Shown: positions 1 through 7,649 of the stretch, one piece after another
How positions within the stretch are numbered: the stretch's first letter is position 1
Layout: the number at the start of each line of letters is the position of its first letter
Assembly: GCA_030057915.1 (NCBI GenBank)
Contig: JASGUC010000053.1
Coordinates: forward strand, 1-44,696
Length of the DNA: 44,696 nt
Source of the DNA: Pseudomonadota bacterium
GTDB lineage: Bacteria > Desulfobacterota > Syntrophia > Syntrophales > UBA8958
Direction of reading: 5' to 3'
Program-made: the position numbers and the translations under genes
Notes under the pieces: generated by a model
What the model was told of the DNA's origin: nothing
Databases searched by the model: none
Seen by the model: the letters and a program-made list of their open reading frames with translations, nothing else

Positions 1-365
1 GGCCAGACAATAAAAACGATCATCTGAGCCCCCTCACAAAAATATGTAGTACCCAAACGACCGTTTCGCCGCTCGTAAGCACTCGATAATGCTAATAATA
101 TTTTTTACGATCATGAACTTGGGCTAACGTCCTGTATCTTCTCCATCGTAAGTAAACACCTTTCCTCCTCGTACCCCTTAAATCGGACACAAGGGCCTAT
201 GATGGGACGCGCTATGCCTGCAAAAGGTTTTGCATATTTTTCCATTTTTTTTCTTGCAACAAAATAAAAATTTGCGTGCCGCCATGAGTGATGATAGCCG
301 TCAGGGTGACGGGTCCACTGTAAATTGCAAATAACGACCATGACTGTGACGGGCGTGACCGACGG
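1..365. other. Stretch without a recognisable gene
   Basis: The first 365 bases are rather AT-rich. They hold only one weak open frame (minus strand, about 111-341, 76 residues) that resembles no family I know and has no clear ribosome binding site. I see no RNA gene, terminator or promoter I can support. It may be the decayed edge of the island that begins with the repeat at 366. Confidence 0.3.
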
Positions 366-660
366 TTGAAAATGGGCCGATTGCGACAGAAATTGTGGCG
401 TGAACGACGGGTGAGAATGGGCCGATTGCGGCAGAAGTTTTCAGGTGATTTTTCAGGTGAAAACTTTTTGACCGTCGTCGATTCCACCTATAAATTCAGG
501 TATTTTACCTATGCCGGCGCGCCGGCATAGGTATTGGCAATCTGTCCTATAATCGCCGTCTCTCGGCCTTGGCGAGGTGGTTCGCAGGTATCTTGACGGG
601 CAACAACCGGCGCGGCCCCGGGGCGCTCATTCTGGGGCGTTCATTCCCGGGGCGCTCATT
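366..660. repeat. Long direct repeat element, copy A
   Basis: This copy and a second one at about 7779-8090 align almost base for base by eye. In order it holds two imperfect 46-bp tandem units (each with GGGCCGATTGCG), two TTTTCAGGTGA motifs, the segment AAAACTTTTTGACCGTCGTC, a 26-bp perfect palindrome at 507-532, a conserved stretch around CTTGACGGGCAACAACCGG, and a short GC-rich tail of GGGGCGCTCATTC-type repeats. It has no convincing coding frame. Its right end replaces the rest of the res gene at position 660/661. Together with copy B it brackets the decayed defence island. It could be a MITE-like element or a transposon end; I do not recognise the family. Confidence 0.75.
507..532. repeat. 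26-bp perfect palindrome in repeat copy A
   Basis: The half-site ACCTATGCCGGCG is followed directly by its exact reverse complement, with no loop. The identical palindrome recurs at 7916-7941. Such a site could be a dimeric protein-binding or recombination site, or extrude as a cruciform. No function can be assigned from sequence alone. Confidence 0.85.
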
Positions 661-1212
661 AACATTGATGCCCGCGTCCGACGAAAAGCTTTCCAAATGA
701 TGCAACTGCCTGGAGTTGTAGGCAAAGAAGCGGGCCTTTTTGCCGTAGGTCTCGGTGAAGTGTTCGGCGGTGATTTCCAGAGACTTGAGGACGCCTTCCC
801 GGATGGCGATACTGGGAACGATCACAATAAACTTGGTCCAGCCGTACCGTTTGTTCATCTCAAAAAAGGTTTTGATGTAGCAGTAGGTCTTTCCGGTCCC
901 GGTTTCCATTTCCACATCGAGATTGATCCTGCATCCGGCGCTTTCCACCAACCTATCGGACAAAGGCAGGTTCTGCCGCCGCTGTACGGCCTGGATATTG
1001 GAAAGTAGCCGGGCCTCGGTAAGTTGAAGATCTGCGTTTTTGAAACCCTGGCTTTCGAGTAGGGTTGCTTGTACCTGACCACTTTTAGATTTCTCAACGC
1101 CCGGGTCAATCCGGTAGGCAATGCGCGAGGTATTTGTCTGCCCGGCAAAGCAGTCCACCACGGAATCCACCGCGCTGGTCTGATAGGGCTGGATTTTGAA
1201 TTTAAGCTTCAT
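547..1212 (-). pseudogene. res: Type III restriction enzyme Res subunit, N-terminal remnant
   Basis: The first ~184 residues match the start of type III restriction endonuclease Res subunits (DEAD-like helicase domain): an opening KFKIQPYQ segment, the Walker A motif METGTGKT and the following [10 protein letters not shown] helicase segment. Family members are about 900-1000 residues. Here the homology stops after a GINV motif at base 661, and the frame runs on into repeat element A (NERPG-type residues) to a chance stop. The helicase core beyond motif Ia and the PD-ExK nuclease are lost, so the enzyme must be inactive. The start overlaps the stop of the upstream yhcG-like gene by ATGA, so this was the third gene of a mod-yhcG-res operon. 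Confidence 0.85.
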
Positions 1213-2264
1213 GATTCGATACCTTCCATCAGTGCGGCAATCTCCCTGGGCGAGGGTAACTGGCCTTTCAGCGCCTTGGGCAAGGTCTTGGTGATTTCAT
1301 ACGTTGTGACGCCAATGGGCTTACGGGCGTCGTACAAGGCGTATTCTACAATTGTGCGGTTCTTCTCCTTGCACAAGATGATACCGATAGAGGGGTTCTC
1401 GTCCGCCTGGCGGACCTGCCGGTCCAGAGCCGTCAGATAAAACTGCATCTTGCCAACGAACTCCGGCAGGAATTCGCCGACTTTCAGTTCAATGGCTACC
1501 AGGCACCGAAGACGACGGTGAAACAGAAGCAGGTCAATGAAAAATTCCTTGCCGCCCACCTCTATCCGATACTGGCTGCCCATGAAAGCGAACATGTTGC
1601 CCATGGCTCGCAGGAAGTCTTCTATCCGGGCGATCAGCGCCCGTTCCAGCTCCCGTTCGCTGTGTTCCTTGCCCAGCCCCAGAAAATCGAAGGTATATTC
1701 GTCCTTTACCGCCAGCTTAGCCTGGGCGCGAAGTTCTGACGTCAGCGCCCGGTCGAAGTTGGTCTGGCCGAGCAGGGATTTTTCATAGCTCTGGTTGTCA
1801 ATCTGGTGAATGAGGACATTTTTTGACCAGCCGAACTTGCGGGTCATGCGCAGATAGAATTCTCGCTCTATCGGGTCTTTGCAGCGTTCCAGAATGACCA
1901 GGTTGTGACTCCAACCGATTTCTCGCACCAGTGGTGCGAGTTTTTCCAGACCGGTGTATGCCTCGAAAAAGGCCTTCATACGCCAGAGGTTGGAAGCCGA
2001 AAAACCGCCCACATCGGGAAACTCAGTCCGCAGATCGGCGGATAGCTGTTCCACCACCGCCTTGCCCCAGCCTTCAGCATCCTGCCGCTCCACGATCATC
2101 CGTCCGATGTCCCAGTACAAGCCGACCAATTCGGTGTTGACCGCCTTCAGTGCAGCATACTGCGCCGACCGCACCCGCTCCTTGACCAAAGCCAGCAGTC
2201 TCGCATAGTCCATGGGAAGGTCCGGTTTGTCCTTTTTGCGCTTTTCGCGTGTTTCGCGGGTCAT
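1209..2264 (-). CDS. PDDEXK nuclease domain protein, YhcG/DUF1016 family
   Basis: This 351-residue protein has the usual length and layout of YhcG (DUF1016) proteins. The N-terminal helical DUF1016 domain includes [22 protein letters not shown] and [12 protein letters not shown]. The C-terminal PD-(D/E)xK nuclease domain carries [23 protein letters not shown], with D and the ExK pair in place (about residues 240-265). The family is often encoded with restriction systems and is thought to be a nuclease of mobile DNA or defence loci. It overlaps mod at its start and res at its end by 4 bases, so it was translated as the middle gene of the operon. It is the only member of the operon that still looks intact. 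Confidence 0.85.
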   Translation of the reverse strand: MTRETREKRKKDKPDLPMDYARLLALVKERVRSAQYAALKAVNTELVGLYWDIGRMIVERQDAEGWGKAVVEQLSADLRTEFPDVGGFSASNLWRMKAFFEAYTGLEKLAPLVREIGWSHNLVILERCKDPIEREFYLRMTRKFGWSKNVLIHQIDNQSYEKSLLGQTNFDRALTSELRAQAKLAVKDEYTFDFLGLGKEHSERELERALIARIEDFLRAMGNMFAFMGSQYRIEVGGKEFFIDLLLFHRRLRCLVAIELKVGEFLPEFVGKMQFYLTALDRQVRQADENPSIGIILCKEKNRTIVEYALYDARKPIGVTTYEITKTLPKALKGQLPSPREIAALMEGIES

Positions 2265-3208
2265 ATCGAGCGTACCTCCGTATGAGGTGCCATCTGTCTG
2301 AATATCTGTTCCACGTTGATTTTTGCCGCATCGGAGGCAAATCCGGTGTCACGGAATACAACCCTTAAGGGTTTAAATTTGGTCAGTTCTTTGACCAGCT
2401 CCTCGTTGATGCCGGTATCGAAACAGGCGATCAGGGCATTCTCGTCCACGAAAAAAACTTCGAACTCTTGGAAAGATGAAGGATGAATTGAGGGCACCGA
2501 CTCTTTCTTTTCATCCTTTAGCCTTCCGCCTTCATCCTTTTTGACTCTGACATTTTTCTTTGAAATTGGTAGGGTTAAATCAACGCCCCAGTCCAGCAAT
2601 ACCTGAAACAGCAAATCTTCGGATGTGCGGTCGGGCTTGATGTTGTCGGTTTTCAGCCTTGGATACATCATTGACAGCCAATCCGAATGAAAGCGTCCAT
2701 TGCTTTCGGTATTGGCTACCAGGCGATTGCCCTGTTCGTCCTTTTGGTTTGATCGTTTCAAAAATTCTTCTGTGTTTTCGGCAAAGTCATCTTCATAGAT
2801 GAAATCGTTTCCTGTGTTGTACGGGGGGTCGATGTAGATCATCTTGACCTTGCCCAGGTAGGTCTCCTGCAGGAGCTTCAGGGCATCCAGGTTATCGCCT
2901 TCTATGAACAGATTTTTGGTGGTATCGAAATCGACGCTTTCTTCCCTGCAGGGACGCAGGGTTTTGGCAATGGGGGCGTTGGCGGTGAGCAGTGCCTCCC
3001 GCTTTCCGGGCCAGTTCAGGTGATAGCGCTCCTGCGGGCCTTCCACGATGGATTCAGACAACTCCTGTCGCAACTGGTCGAGATCGACCGCAAGCCTCAC
3101 CTTACCGTCGTCGCCCTTGGCTTCGGTCACGCAACCGGGAAACAACTCGCGGATGCGGGCAATGTTTTCCTGGGTCAGATTCGGGGAGTGCATTTTCAGT
3201 TTTTTCAT
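2261..3208 (-). pseudogene. mod: Type III DNA methyltransferase Mod, internally deleted
   Basis: The N-terminal ~195 residues are a type III/beta-class adenine methyltransferase up to and including the catalytic DPPYNTGND motif and a SMMYPRLK segment. The sequence then jumps directly to the C-terminal part (DNIKPDRTSEDLLFQVLLDWGVDL...). The roughly 250-300 residues in between, which should hold the AdoMet-binding FAGSGTT motif and the target-recognition domain, are missing without a frameshift. A lysine/glutamate-rich insert (about residues 238-266, including KKDEGGRLKDEKKE) interrupts the C-terminal part where relatives have a short ISK-FFVD turn. The start chosen is the ATG at 3208; an upstream ATG at 3238 is possible but overlaps the Abi gene. 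Loss of the AdoMet motif should abolish methylation. Confidence 0.8.
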
Positions 3209-3210
3209 TT

Positions 3211-3531
3211 TTATGCTCTTTTCTGATGATAAGCCCAACGGGTACGCAAAGATACTTCAAGCCGCTCCACAGCGTCCATGACCAAAAGCCGAAGCCGCCG
3301 GTCAAAAACATAATGTTCTAAAATGAGGTCAAACCAGGTGCCTGGTTTAAAACGGTGGGTTGCGTGATCTTGTTCAAACGGGAGCCAATAGGCGGCAAGA
3401 CGATAATAATTCAGGTGGGAAAGATACCTTTTGGCGCGTTCAGGGTTGTCGATTATCATCCCTCGTGAACGGAGGATGCCTATCTGCTCGTCAAAGGTCT
3501 TTGGGGGTTTTAAAACGCATGATAGCCCCAT
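3211..3531 (-). pseudogene. Abi_2 (AbiD/AbiF-like) abortive infection protein, N-terminal remnant
   Basis: The 106 residues match the N-terminal third of Abi_2 proteins: KPPKTFDEQIGILRSRG, then YLSHLNYYRLAAYWLPF and a DRRLRLLVMDAVERLEVSLRTRWAYH segment. Family proteins are about 300 residues. Here the frame stops 4 codons after WAYH, right at the mod start codon, consistent with a deletion that joined the middle of abi to the mod leader. The family is linked to phage exclusion, so its place upstream of a type III system fits a defence island. Function is presumably lost. No clear ribosome binding site precedes the ATG. Confidence 0.75.
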
Positions 3532-3585
3532 AAAAGAAAAAGTAACCCCCCATGGTGCGCAGAGCTTACGGGATGCGTGGGGGGT
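3532..3585 (-). terminator. Probable rho-independent terminator, minus strand
   Basis: A perfect 8-bp stem, ACCCCCCA (3545-3552) and TGGGGGGT (3578-3585), is followed on the minus strand by a T-rich run (TTACTTTTTCTTTT). It would end transcripts coming from the DUF4391 remnant and separates it from the abi-mod-yhcG-res operon. Confidence 0.55.
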
Positions 3586-3666
3586 GTTGTTCGATGTTTA
3601 AGGGGTGCCATATAGATAATCTCTTTTTTCTATTTTGGCAAGATTTTTTTTCGTGTTTTTCGTGGT

Positions 3667-4074
3667 TCATAAAATAAGTCCTTCCAGTTCGTGCTTCAGG
3701 CTACGCAGCTCTGAATTGATTTCAACCTTGCGGTTGAACTGTTTCTCTTTTCGCAGCCGGGCCTCACAGCGTTCCATCTCTCGTTCTTTCAACCGTGCGC
3801 ACTCCATCCGTTCCACCCACTTTTGCAGGGTTTCTCCAGGGCGGGCCGGATATGGCATTAGGGGTGCAAGCAGTTGGCTGTAGAGCGCCTTGAGATCGAA
3901 AACTATCGGCAGGGGTTTGCGCGACCTGTCGGCCATCGTCCAGGGGCCTCCAAAATACTCGCTGATGACCCATTTGGCGGCGTCCGCTTCGCTGGGCCGT
4001 TTGAAGGCGGCGATGGGTTTTACTTTCCCGGCGAACTGAAGCTCGAAAATGATCGGAAAGGGAATAGCCTGTAA
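3667..4074 (-). pseudogene. DUF4391 protein, C-terminal remnant
   Basis: The minus-strand frame is open from a stop at 4077-4075 down to 3667. It encodes about 135 residues typical of the C-terminal half of DUF4391 proteins: IPFPIIFELQFAGK, KPIAAFKRPSEADAAKW, SEYFGGPW, LKALYSQLLAPL and a charged coiled-coil tail (KEKQFNRKVEINSELRSLKHEL). The family usually has more than 200 residues and is encoded beside SNF2 helicases or restriction-modification genes in defence loci. The N-terminal half and start codon are missing; the break is near 4075. An internal ATG at 3936 would give only 89 residues. Confidence 0.75.
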
Positions 4075-4175
4075 TCACCAGTTTGAATATCCCCCGAAAA
4101 CATCGATTCGGTGGCCCCCCCCCTTGTAGCCCTTTTTTTACTTCCTTTAGTTCCTGAAAAACGGACAAAAGATAT

Positions 4176-4194
4176 TTTATTTTGAAAATCAACA
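4176..4194. repeat. IS-end-like repeat, copy 1
   Basis: The 19-mer TTTATTTTGAAAATCAACA occurs here and identically at 5279-5297. Its last 14 bases recur at 6131-6144, where they border sequence that looks like an IS21-family end. It is best read as a scar of insertion-sequence activity just upstream of the truncated DUF4391 gene. Confidence 0.5.
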
Positions 4195-4286
4195 CGGGTA
4201 TGCTGACGCGATGATATTCGCGCCGTTAATTACCACTATTTGCTTGATATTACAAAGGATAAAATTGGCATAGTCGGAAAATAAAA

Positions 4287-4315
4287 AGGCATCGCCGGAA
4301 TTGGCCGGGATGCCT
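4287..4315 (-). terminator. Hairpin, possible minus-strand terminator
   Basis: AGGCATC and CCGG pair with CCGG and GATGCCT around a short loop, with one unpaired G. On the minus strand the hairpin is followed by TTTTTATTTTCC. No gene that it would serve is obvious, so it may be a leftover. Confidence 0.35.
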
Positions 4316-4363
4316 ACTTTATGCATGGGCAATGAATCCGCTTACCTAAAAAAGTTTGCATTA

Positions 4364-4382
4364 ATTATCATCTGGTGATAAT
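4364..4382. promoter_or_regulatory. Inverted repeat upstream of the TumE-like gene, possible operator
   Basis: ATTATCA and TGATAAT form a perfect 7-bp inverted repeat with a 5-base spacer, ending 10 bases before the ATG at 4392. TA operons are normally autoregulated at such sites; a binding protein (likely the downstream HTH antitoxin) is inferred only. Confidence 0.45.
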
Positions 4383-4391
4383 TTGCACGCC

Positions 4392-4772
4392 ATGAAGAAT
4401 AATCATTATTCCAAGGAAGACGAAACCCTTGCCACCCTGCTGAATCTGGACGGTGAAATCTTTCCCATGCATAGTGGTTATTGGATCAAGTTCGAAGCGT
4501 ACCGGGTAAATCTGGAACCGCATATTCCTCACGGCGTCAGGTATTCTCTGACCCTTCACGACCGGCACAATTGTCGCGTCCTGGGATTCGACAACGCCCA
4601 TGCCATGAAGCGGGCAAGGAAGGGATACGGTGCCCGTAAGATCACATGGGATCACAAGCATAAACGCGATACGATATCGCCCTATGAGTATGAATCGGCA
4701 AGCCAGTTGCTGGAGGATTTTTGGCGTGAGGTCGAGCGGATCATGGGGCAAGAAGGAAAGGTAGAAAAATGA
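4392..4772 (+). CDS. TumE-like toxin (DUF6516 family)
   Basis: About 126 residues resembling the DUF6516/TumE toxin family. A basic, aromatic N-terminal half is followed by the conserved pattern seen here as LGFDNAHAMKRARKGYGARKITWDHKHKRD and SPYEYESASQLLEDFWREVERI; relatives have YDN..KGDHRH..., then PY.F.S...LL.DF. The family is encoded with an HTH partner, as here: the stop overlaps the next gene's ATG by 4 bases. I chose the ATG at 4392; an in-frame TTG lies at 4383. The spacing between the DN and DHKH motifs is longer than I expect, so activity is uncertain. Confidence 0.65.
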   Translation: MKNNHYSKEDETLATLLNLDGEIFPMHSGYWIKFEAYRVNLEPHIPHGVRYSLTLHDRHNCRVLGFDNAHAMKRARKGYGARKITWDHKHKRDTISPYEYESASQLLEDFWREVERIMGQEGKVEK

Positions 4773-5173
4773 AGCAGAAAGTGCTCCATATTGGCATCAT
4801 GTCCTATGAGGATTATAAAAAGCGATCGTTGGCCATCGCCCGGGGGGAATATCGCCCGCAGCCAGACGAGCCCAAGATCTGGTTTGAGTCGCTGCAATCC
4901 ATGGCGCAGGTCCTCAGCGATGAAAACCAGTTACTGCTGAAGACCATCCTGGAGAGGAAACCGGAATCCTTGAAAGAACTGGAAGCGGTGACGGGACGAA
5001 GCAGCAGTAATCTCTCACGGACATTGAAGACAATGGCCCGCTACGGCATTGTGAAAATGGAGAAGGTGCGCCGTAACATCAGGCCGATCGTCGAGGCGAC
5101 GGACTTCACGGTTCAATTCGGGCTATATGCCGGCGGACACCCCGAAAGTAGTGCAAACGCTATTCGGAGATAA
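4769..5173 (+). CDS. HTH antitoxin, TumA/HVO_A0114-like
   Basis: 134 residues. The central part (about residues 50-105) is a winged-helix domain of the MarR/HVO_A0114 type: LKELEAVTGRSSSNLSRTLKTMARYGIVKM. The N-terminal segment (MSYEDYKKRSLAIARGEYRP, WFESLQSMAQVLS) is typical of antitoxins paired with TumE toxins. Its role is to neutralise the upstream toxin and probably to repress the operon. It overlaps the toxin gene by ATGA and is followed by a strong hairpin at 5191-5223, so the pair forms a two-gene operon. Confidence 0.7.
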   Translation: MKQKVLHIGIMSYEDYKKRSLAIARGEYRPQPDEPKIWFESLQSMAQVLSDENQLLLKTILERKPESLKELEAVTGRSSSNLSRTLKTMARYGIVKMEKVRRNIRPIVEATDFTVQFGLYAGGHPESSANAIRR

Positions 5174-5190
5174 AATGAAGATACGGATAA

Positions 5191-5226
5191 GAAGGCAGCC
5201 CCAATCCGGTCCGGGCTGCCTTCTCT
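5191..5226 (+). terminator. Hairpin terminator after the TumEA-like pair
   Basis: GAAGGCAGCCC (5191-5201) and GGGCTGCCTTC (5213-5223) form a perfect 11-bp stem with an 11-base loop, followed by TCTATAA. The U-run is short, so termination efficiency is uncertain. Confidence 0.55.
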
Positions 5227-5278
5227 ATAACCCGACAATACAAAAAACAGTCCCATTTAATCAGACAATTCCCGTCCA

Positions 5279-5297
5279 TTTATTTTGAAAATCAACA
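5279..5297. repeat. IS-end-like repeat, copy 2
   Basis: Same 19-mer as at 4176-4194, in the gap between the TumEA-like operon and the AbrB/RelE-like operon. The rest of the gap (5227-5420) holds no gene I can recognise. Confidence 0.5.
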
Positions 5298-5426
5298 GCA
5301 CCCTGCTCCAACATTTTCAAACCGCCACATTTGATACATTTTCACGCCGCCGCTGACAAGCCGCTCCATGGTCAGCGTTATTTTGCCAGGACGGAAAAAA
5401 ATCTGATCATTGGCACTTAAAACTGC

Positions 5427-5456
5427 TTGACAAATGTCGAAGCCATGGTACTACTA
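5427..5456 (+). promoter_or_regulatory. Candidate promoter of the AbrB/RelE-like operon
   Basis: A perfect TTGACA at 5427-5432 is followed after 16-19 bases by TACTAC/TACTAA, then by a very AT-rich leader up to the ribosome binding site. Confidence 0.4.
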
Positions 5457-5527
5457 AATTGTAAATTTATAAAAATTCAAAATTTAAACTTTAAAAAAAT
5501 ATGCACAACAAACAAGAGGTGAAAAAA

Positions 5528-5812
5528 ATGCCCCTGATCAAAGTAAAGCAGAATTATCAGATCACGCTGCCTAGCAGCTTGCGCAAGTATTTGAATATTG
5601 CCGTTGGCGACTATATGGAGGTCGTCAAACAGGACGGCGAGCTTGTGTTGAAGCCGGTCAAGGTAGTGCACCCGGAACAGGCCTACTTTTACAGCAAAGA
5701 ATGGCAGAATGGCGAAGCCGAAGCCGACAAAGACATCGACAAGGGCGACGTTTTGGGTCCTTTCGATAACATCACCGACGGCCTCGCTGCCCTGAAGACT
5801 GCCAAGATATGA
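5528..5812 (+). CDS. AbrB/MazE-type antitoxin
   Basis: 94 residues. The N-terminal swapped-hairpin AbrB domain is clear: IKVKQNYQITLPSSLRKYLNIAVGDYMEVVKQDGELVLKPVK. The acidic C-terminal tail is the usual toxin-neutralising region. The ATG at 5528 is preferred over the ATG at 5501 because AGAGGTG lies at the right distance in front of it. The stop overlaps the start of the RelE-like gene by 4 bases. Its likely role is to bind the toxin and the operon promoter. Confidence 0.8.
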   Translation: MPLIKVKQNYQITLPSSLRKYLNIAVGDYMEVVKQDGELVLKPVKVVHPEQAYFYSKEWQNGEAEADKDIDKGDVLGPFDNITDGLAALKTAKI

Positions 5813-6135
5813 ATATAGCCTTCACAAAAACCTTTATCCGGGATTATCGCAAACTTCCCCGCGAGATGCAGGAAAGCGTCGATAAGCAGTTAGATCTGCT
5901 GTTATCCAACCAACGGCACCCGTCTTTGAATATAAAAAAGATGAACGATCCAAGGGATATTTGGGAAGGCAGAGTGACGGCCTCTTACCGCTTTACCTTT
6001 CAGATCGAAAGCGATGTTTATGTTTTGCGCCGAGTAGGCACCCATGACACTTTGCATCGGAACAGGGTGGCGGATTCCTCCGGAATCGGGTGGCGGAATC
6101 AGCGGAATACGCACTTCGGTGGTAGTTCACTTTGA
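5809..6135 (+). CDS. RelE-family toxin with a foreign C-terminal tail
   Basis: The first ~84 residues form a RelE/YafQ-like mRNA interferase: IAFTKTFIRDYRKLP, HPSLNIKKM, WEGRVTASYRFTFQIE, VYVLRRVGTHD. Relatives end within a few residues of the GTHD motif. Here about 24 extra residues (RVADSSGIGWRNQRN...) are encoded by sequence that looks like an IS21-family terminus. The fold-defining core is complete, but the active-site C-terminal edge may be disturbed. It is translationally coupled to the AbrB-like gene. Confidence 0.7.
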   Translation: MNIAFTKTFIRDYRKLPREMQESVDKQLDLLLSNQRHPSLNIKKMNDPRDIWEGRVTASYRFTFQIESDVYVLRRVGTHDTLHRNRVADSSGIGWRNQRNTHFGGSSL

Positions 6136-6144
6136 AAATCAACA
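6056..6144 (-). mobile_element. Remnant terminus resembling an IS21-family element
   Basis: Read on the minus strand the segment begins TGTTGATTTTCAAAGTGA and carries two copies of the 12-mer type GGGTGGCGGATT (plus-strand 6065-6076 and 6088-6099, the second ending AAT). Multiple short terminal repeats of this kind with GATTCCG/CCGCCACC words are familiar from IS21-type elements. No transposase gene is present. The segment supplies the last codons of the RelE-like gene, so it is a deletion or excision scar. Family assignment is from memory of such termini. Confidence 0.5.
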
Positions 6145-6232
6145 CCCTGGCCTTAAATTATCCGGTGAATCTGGCCCTGTTCCTGACCGGTGATGACAAT
6201 TAAGTGCGCAGCTTACGGAAGGTTAATGAAAC

Positions 6233-6508
6233 CTATGCGATATTGACCTCCAGCCGTTTTCCGAGCGCTTTGGCAACCCGATCCAAAGTAGATAACTTAA
6301 TGTCTTCCGCGTGGTTTTCGATTCTTGAAATCGCTGTCTTATGGGTTTTGAGACGAAGGGCCAGTTCCTCCTGAGTCAATCCCGCGGATTCTCGAGCCTG
6401 ACGCAGGAGAACCCCGATCTTGAACTGCTCGTAGCCTTCCTCGAAACCTTCCGCAAATGCCTTGTCCGTTCTTTTCCGTTTCGCGATATATTTTTTCAGA
6501 TCACTCAT
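6233..6508 (-). CDS. HigA-like XRE antitoxin
   Basis: 91 residues. A charged helical N-terminus is followed by a Cro/C1-type HTH (about residues 32-88): IGVLLRQARESAGLTQEELALRLKTHKTAISRIENHAEDIKLSTLDRVAKALG. AGGAG precedes the ATG. It is the downstream partner of the HigB-like toxin, separated by about 35 bases, the gene order typical of higBA. Confidence 0.85.
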   Translation of the reverse strand: MSDLKKYIAKRKRTDKAFAEGFEEGYEQFKIGVLLRQARESAGLTQEELALRLKTHKTAISRIENHAEDIKLSTLDRVAKALGKRLEVNIA

Positions 6509-6543
6509 CTCTTTACTCCTTTACGATTCAAATAATCACGCCG

Positions 6544-6864
6544 CTATGATTCGGCTCTATCTATTTCCTGCCTGGGTGTTTTCATGCTCTTTTTCTCGAA
6601 GCCGTGGGTCAGTATGACCACTGAACGACTCTCAAAGAAACACAATATCCGGTAAATATTGGAAGCATGTCGGATTCTGCATTCCCAGATGTCCTCCGTG
6701 CCGATCAGCTTTTTGAAATAGATGACCGGAACCATCTCCAGGTCCTCCAGCAGACGGAGTACCCAAACCACTTTTTGAGCCACCTTGCCGGACAACCCAT
6801 CGAGAAAATCCTGAACAGGGCATTTCCCGTCCACTGTTGTGTAGAAGATGATCGTTCGGTTCAC
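6544..6864 (-). CDS. HigB-like toxin (RelE superfamily, Gp49-type)
   Basis: 106 residues. It matches phage-derived Gp49/HigB-like proteins: CPVQDFLDGL, then KVVWVLRLLEDL, FKKLIGTEDIWECRIRHASNIYRILCF and VVILTHGFEKKSMKTP. The family cleaves mRNA at the ribosome. The start is a GTG at 6864. It lies just downstream of a good promoter overlapped by two GTTAAC sites and upstream of its antitoxin gene. Confidence 0.85.
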   Translation of the reverse strand: MNRTIIFYTTVDGKCPVQDFLDGLSGKVAQKVVWVLRLLEDLEMVPVIYFKKLIGTEDIWECRIRHASNIYRILCFFESRSVVILTHGFEKKSMKTPRQEIDRAES

Positions 6865-6870
6865 GGCTGC

Positions 6871-6915
6871 ATGTTAACCCACATGTTAACTTTTTTGTCA
6901 AGATGATCTTGACAG
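6871..6915 (-). promoter_or_regulatory. Promoter and operator sites of the higBA-like operon
   Basis: On the minus strand TTGACA (plus positions 6896-6901) is followed after exactly 17 bases by GTTAAC (6873-6878) as a weak -10. Two direct ATGTTAAC units (6871-6878 and 6883-6890) overlap the spacer and -10, and a near-palindrome TCAAGATGATCTTGA lies just upstream. The leader to the GTG start is only about 8-10 bases. Autorepression by the HigA-like protein is inferred. Confidence 0.55.
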
Positions 6916-7050
6916 ATGATCTTGGCGATACTCTTTTCATGGGACCTTCCTGCCGCTTTTTTTAAAAATCTCCTTGACCGAACAGCGAACATTGATTACC
7001 ATCTCTACACCTCATACGAGTCTCTTCGCTGGTCTCTATGAGAAAGGGCG

Positions 7051-7596
7051 GTGCCTCTTAGAAAAGCCCGCCGCCCTCCTAAAACAAAAAACCTCCCAAA
7101 GAGAGGTCCATATATTCCAACATTCCAATCCTTCTTGTTAAACCATTCTGAGAATGTCACCCCTGTCCTTGATCATATATTGTGGAAACCTACAAGCACG
7201 GCAAGTGAAGAATCAGGCACCTTCAAAGGTAAGTCCCAAGTAACAGGTGAAGTTATTGGTGGAGTCTCCCCGAAGGAGTGGAGCAAGTCGGGCCTGACTG
7301 GGGCCCATGGTGAGGCCCATGATGGGGCTCATGATGGGGCCCATGAGCCCATGAGCGAAATCGAACAAAGAATCCTGCACGCCTGTTCCGATGCTCCGCA
7401 AACCACGCCGGAACTGCTTGCTCTGCTTGGATATGAAAGCCGAACGGGGAACTTCAAGAAGGCACTCTCACGCTTGATGGATTTAGCTTATTTGGAAATG
7501 ACAATTCCGGATAGGCCCAGAAGCAAGAATCAGAAATACCGGCTGGCGGATGCAGGCAGACAGGTGTTGACCAGAACCCGGGGAGTTGTAGAGTGA
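7051..7596 (+). pseudogene. C-terminal winged-helix remnant of a RecG-like/Fic-type regulator
   Basis: Only the part from about 7230 on is recognisable. VTGEVIGGV plus a GAHDGAHDGAHE linker (a 12-bp GCCCATGATGGG-type repeat) leads into a winged-helix domain with EQRILHACSDAPQTTPELLALLG, FKKALSRLMDLAYLEMTIPDRPRSKNQKYRL. This is the usual C-terminus of AlbA_2/RecG-like or Fic-type proteins; a full AlbA_2 protein occurs at 39451. The catalytic or ATP-binding body is absent. The GTG at 7051 is a chance start; the true 5' break is probably between 7051 and 7230. Confidence 0.55.
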
Positions 7597-7649
7597 TGAA
7601 GTTCAGAGTTTCTAATTTTTGGTTTGGAGTTTCTGGCTGAGGGTGAAGG

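Noticed and set aside
111-341. 76-codon minus-strand frame in the first 350 bases
   Set aside because: No family resemblance or ribosome site; kept only as a note on the gap.
5412-5428. TGGCAC...TGCT considered as a sigma-54 promoter
   Set aside because: The GG-GC spacing is 11 bases instead of 10 and a perfect TTGACA begins immediately after it.
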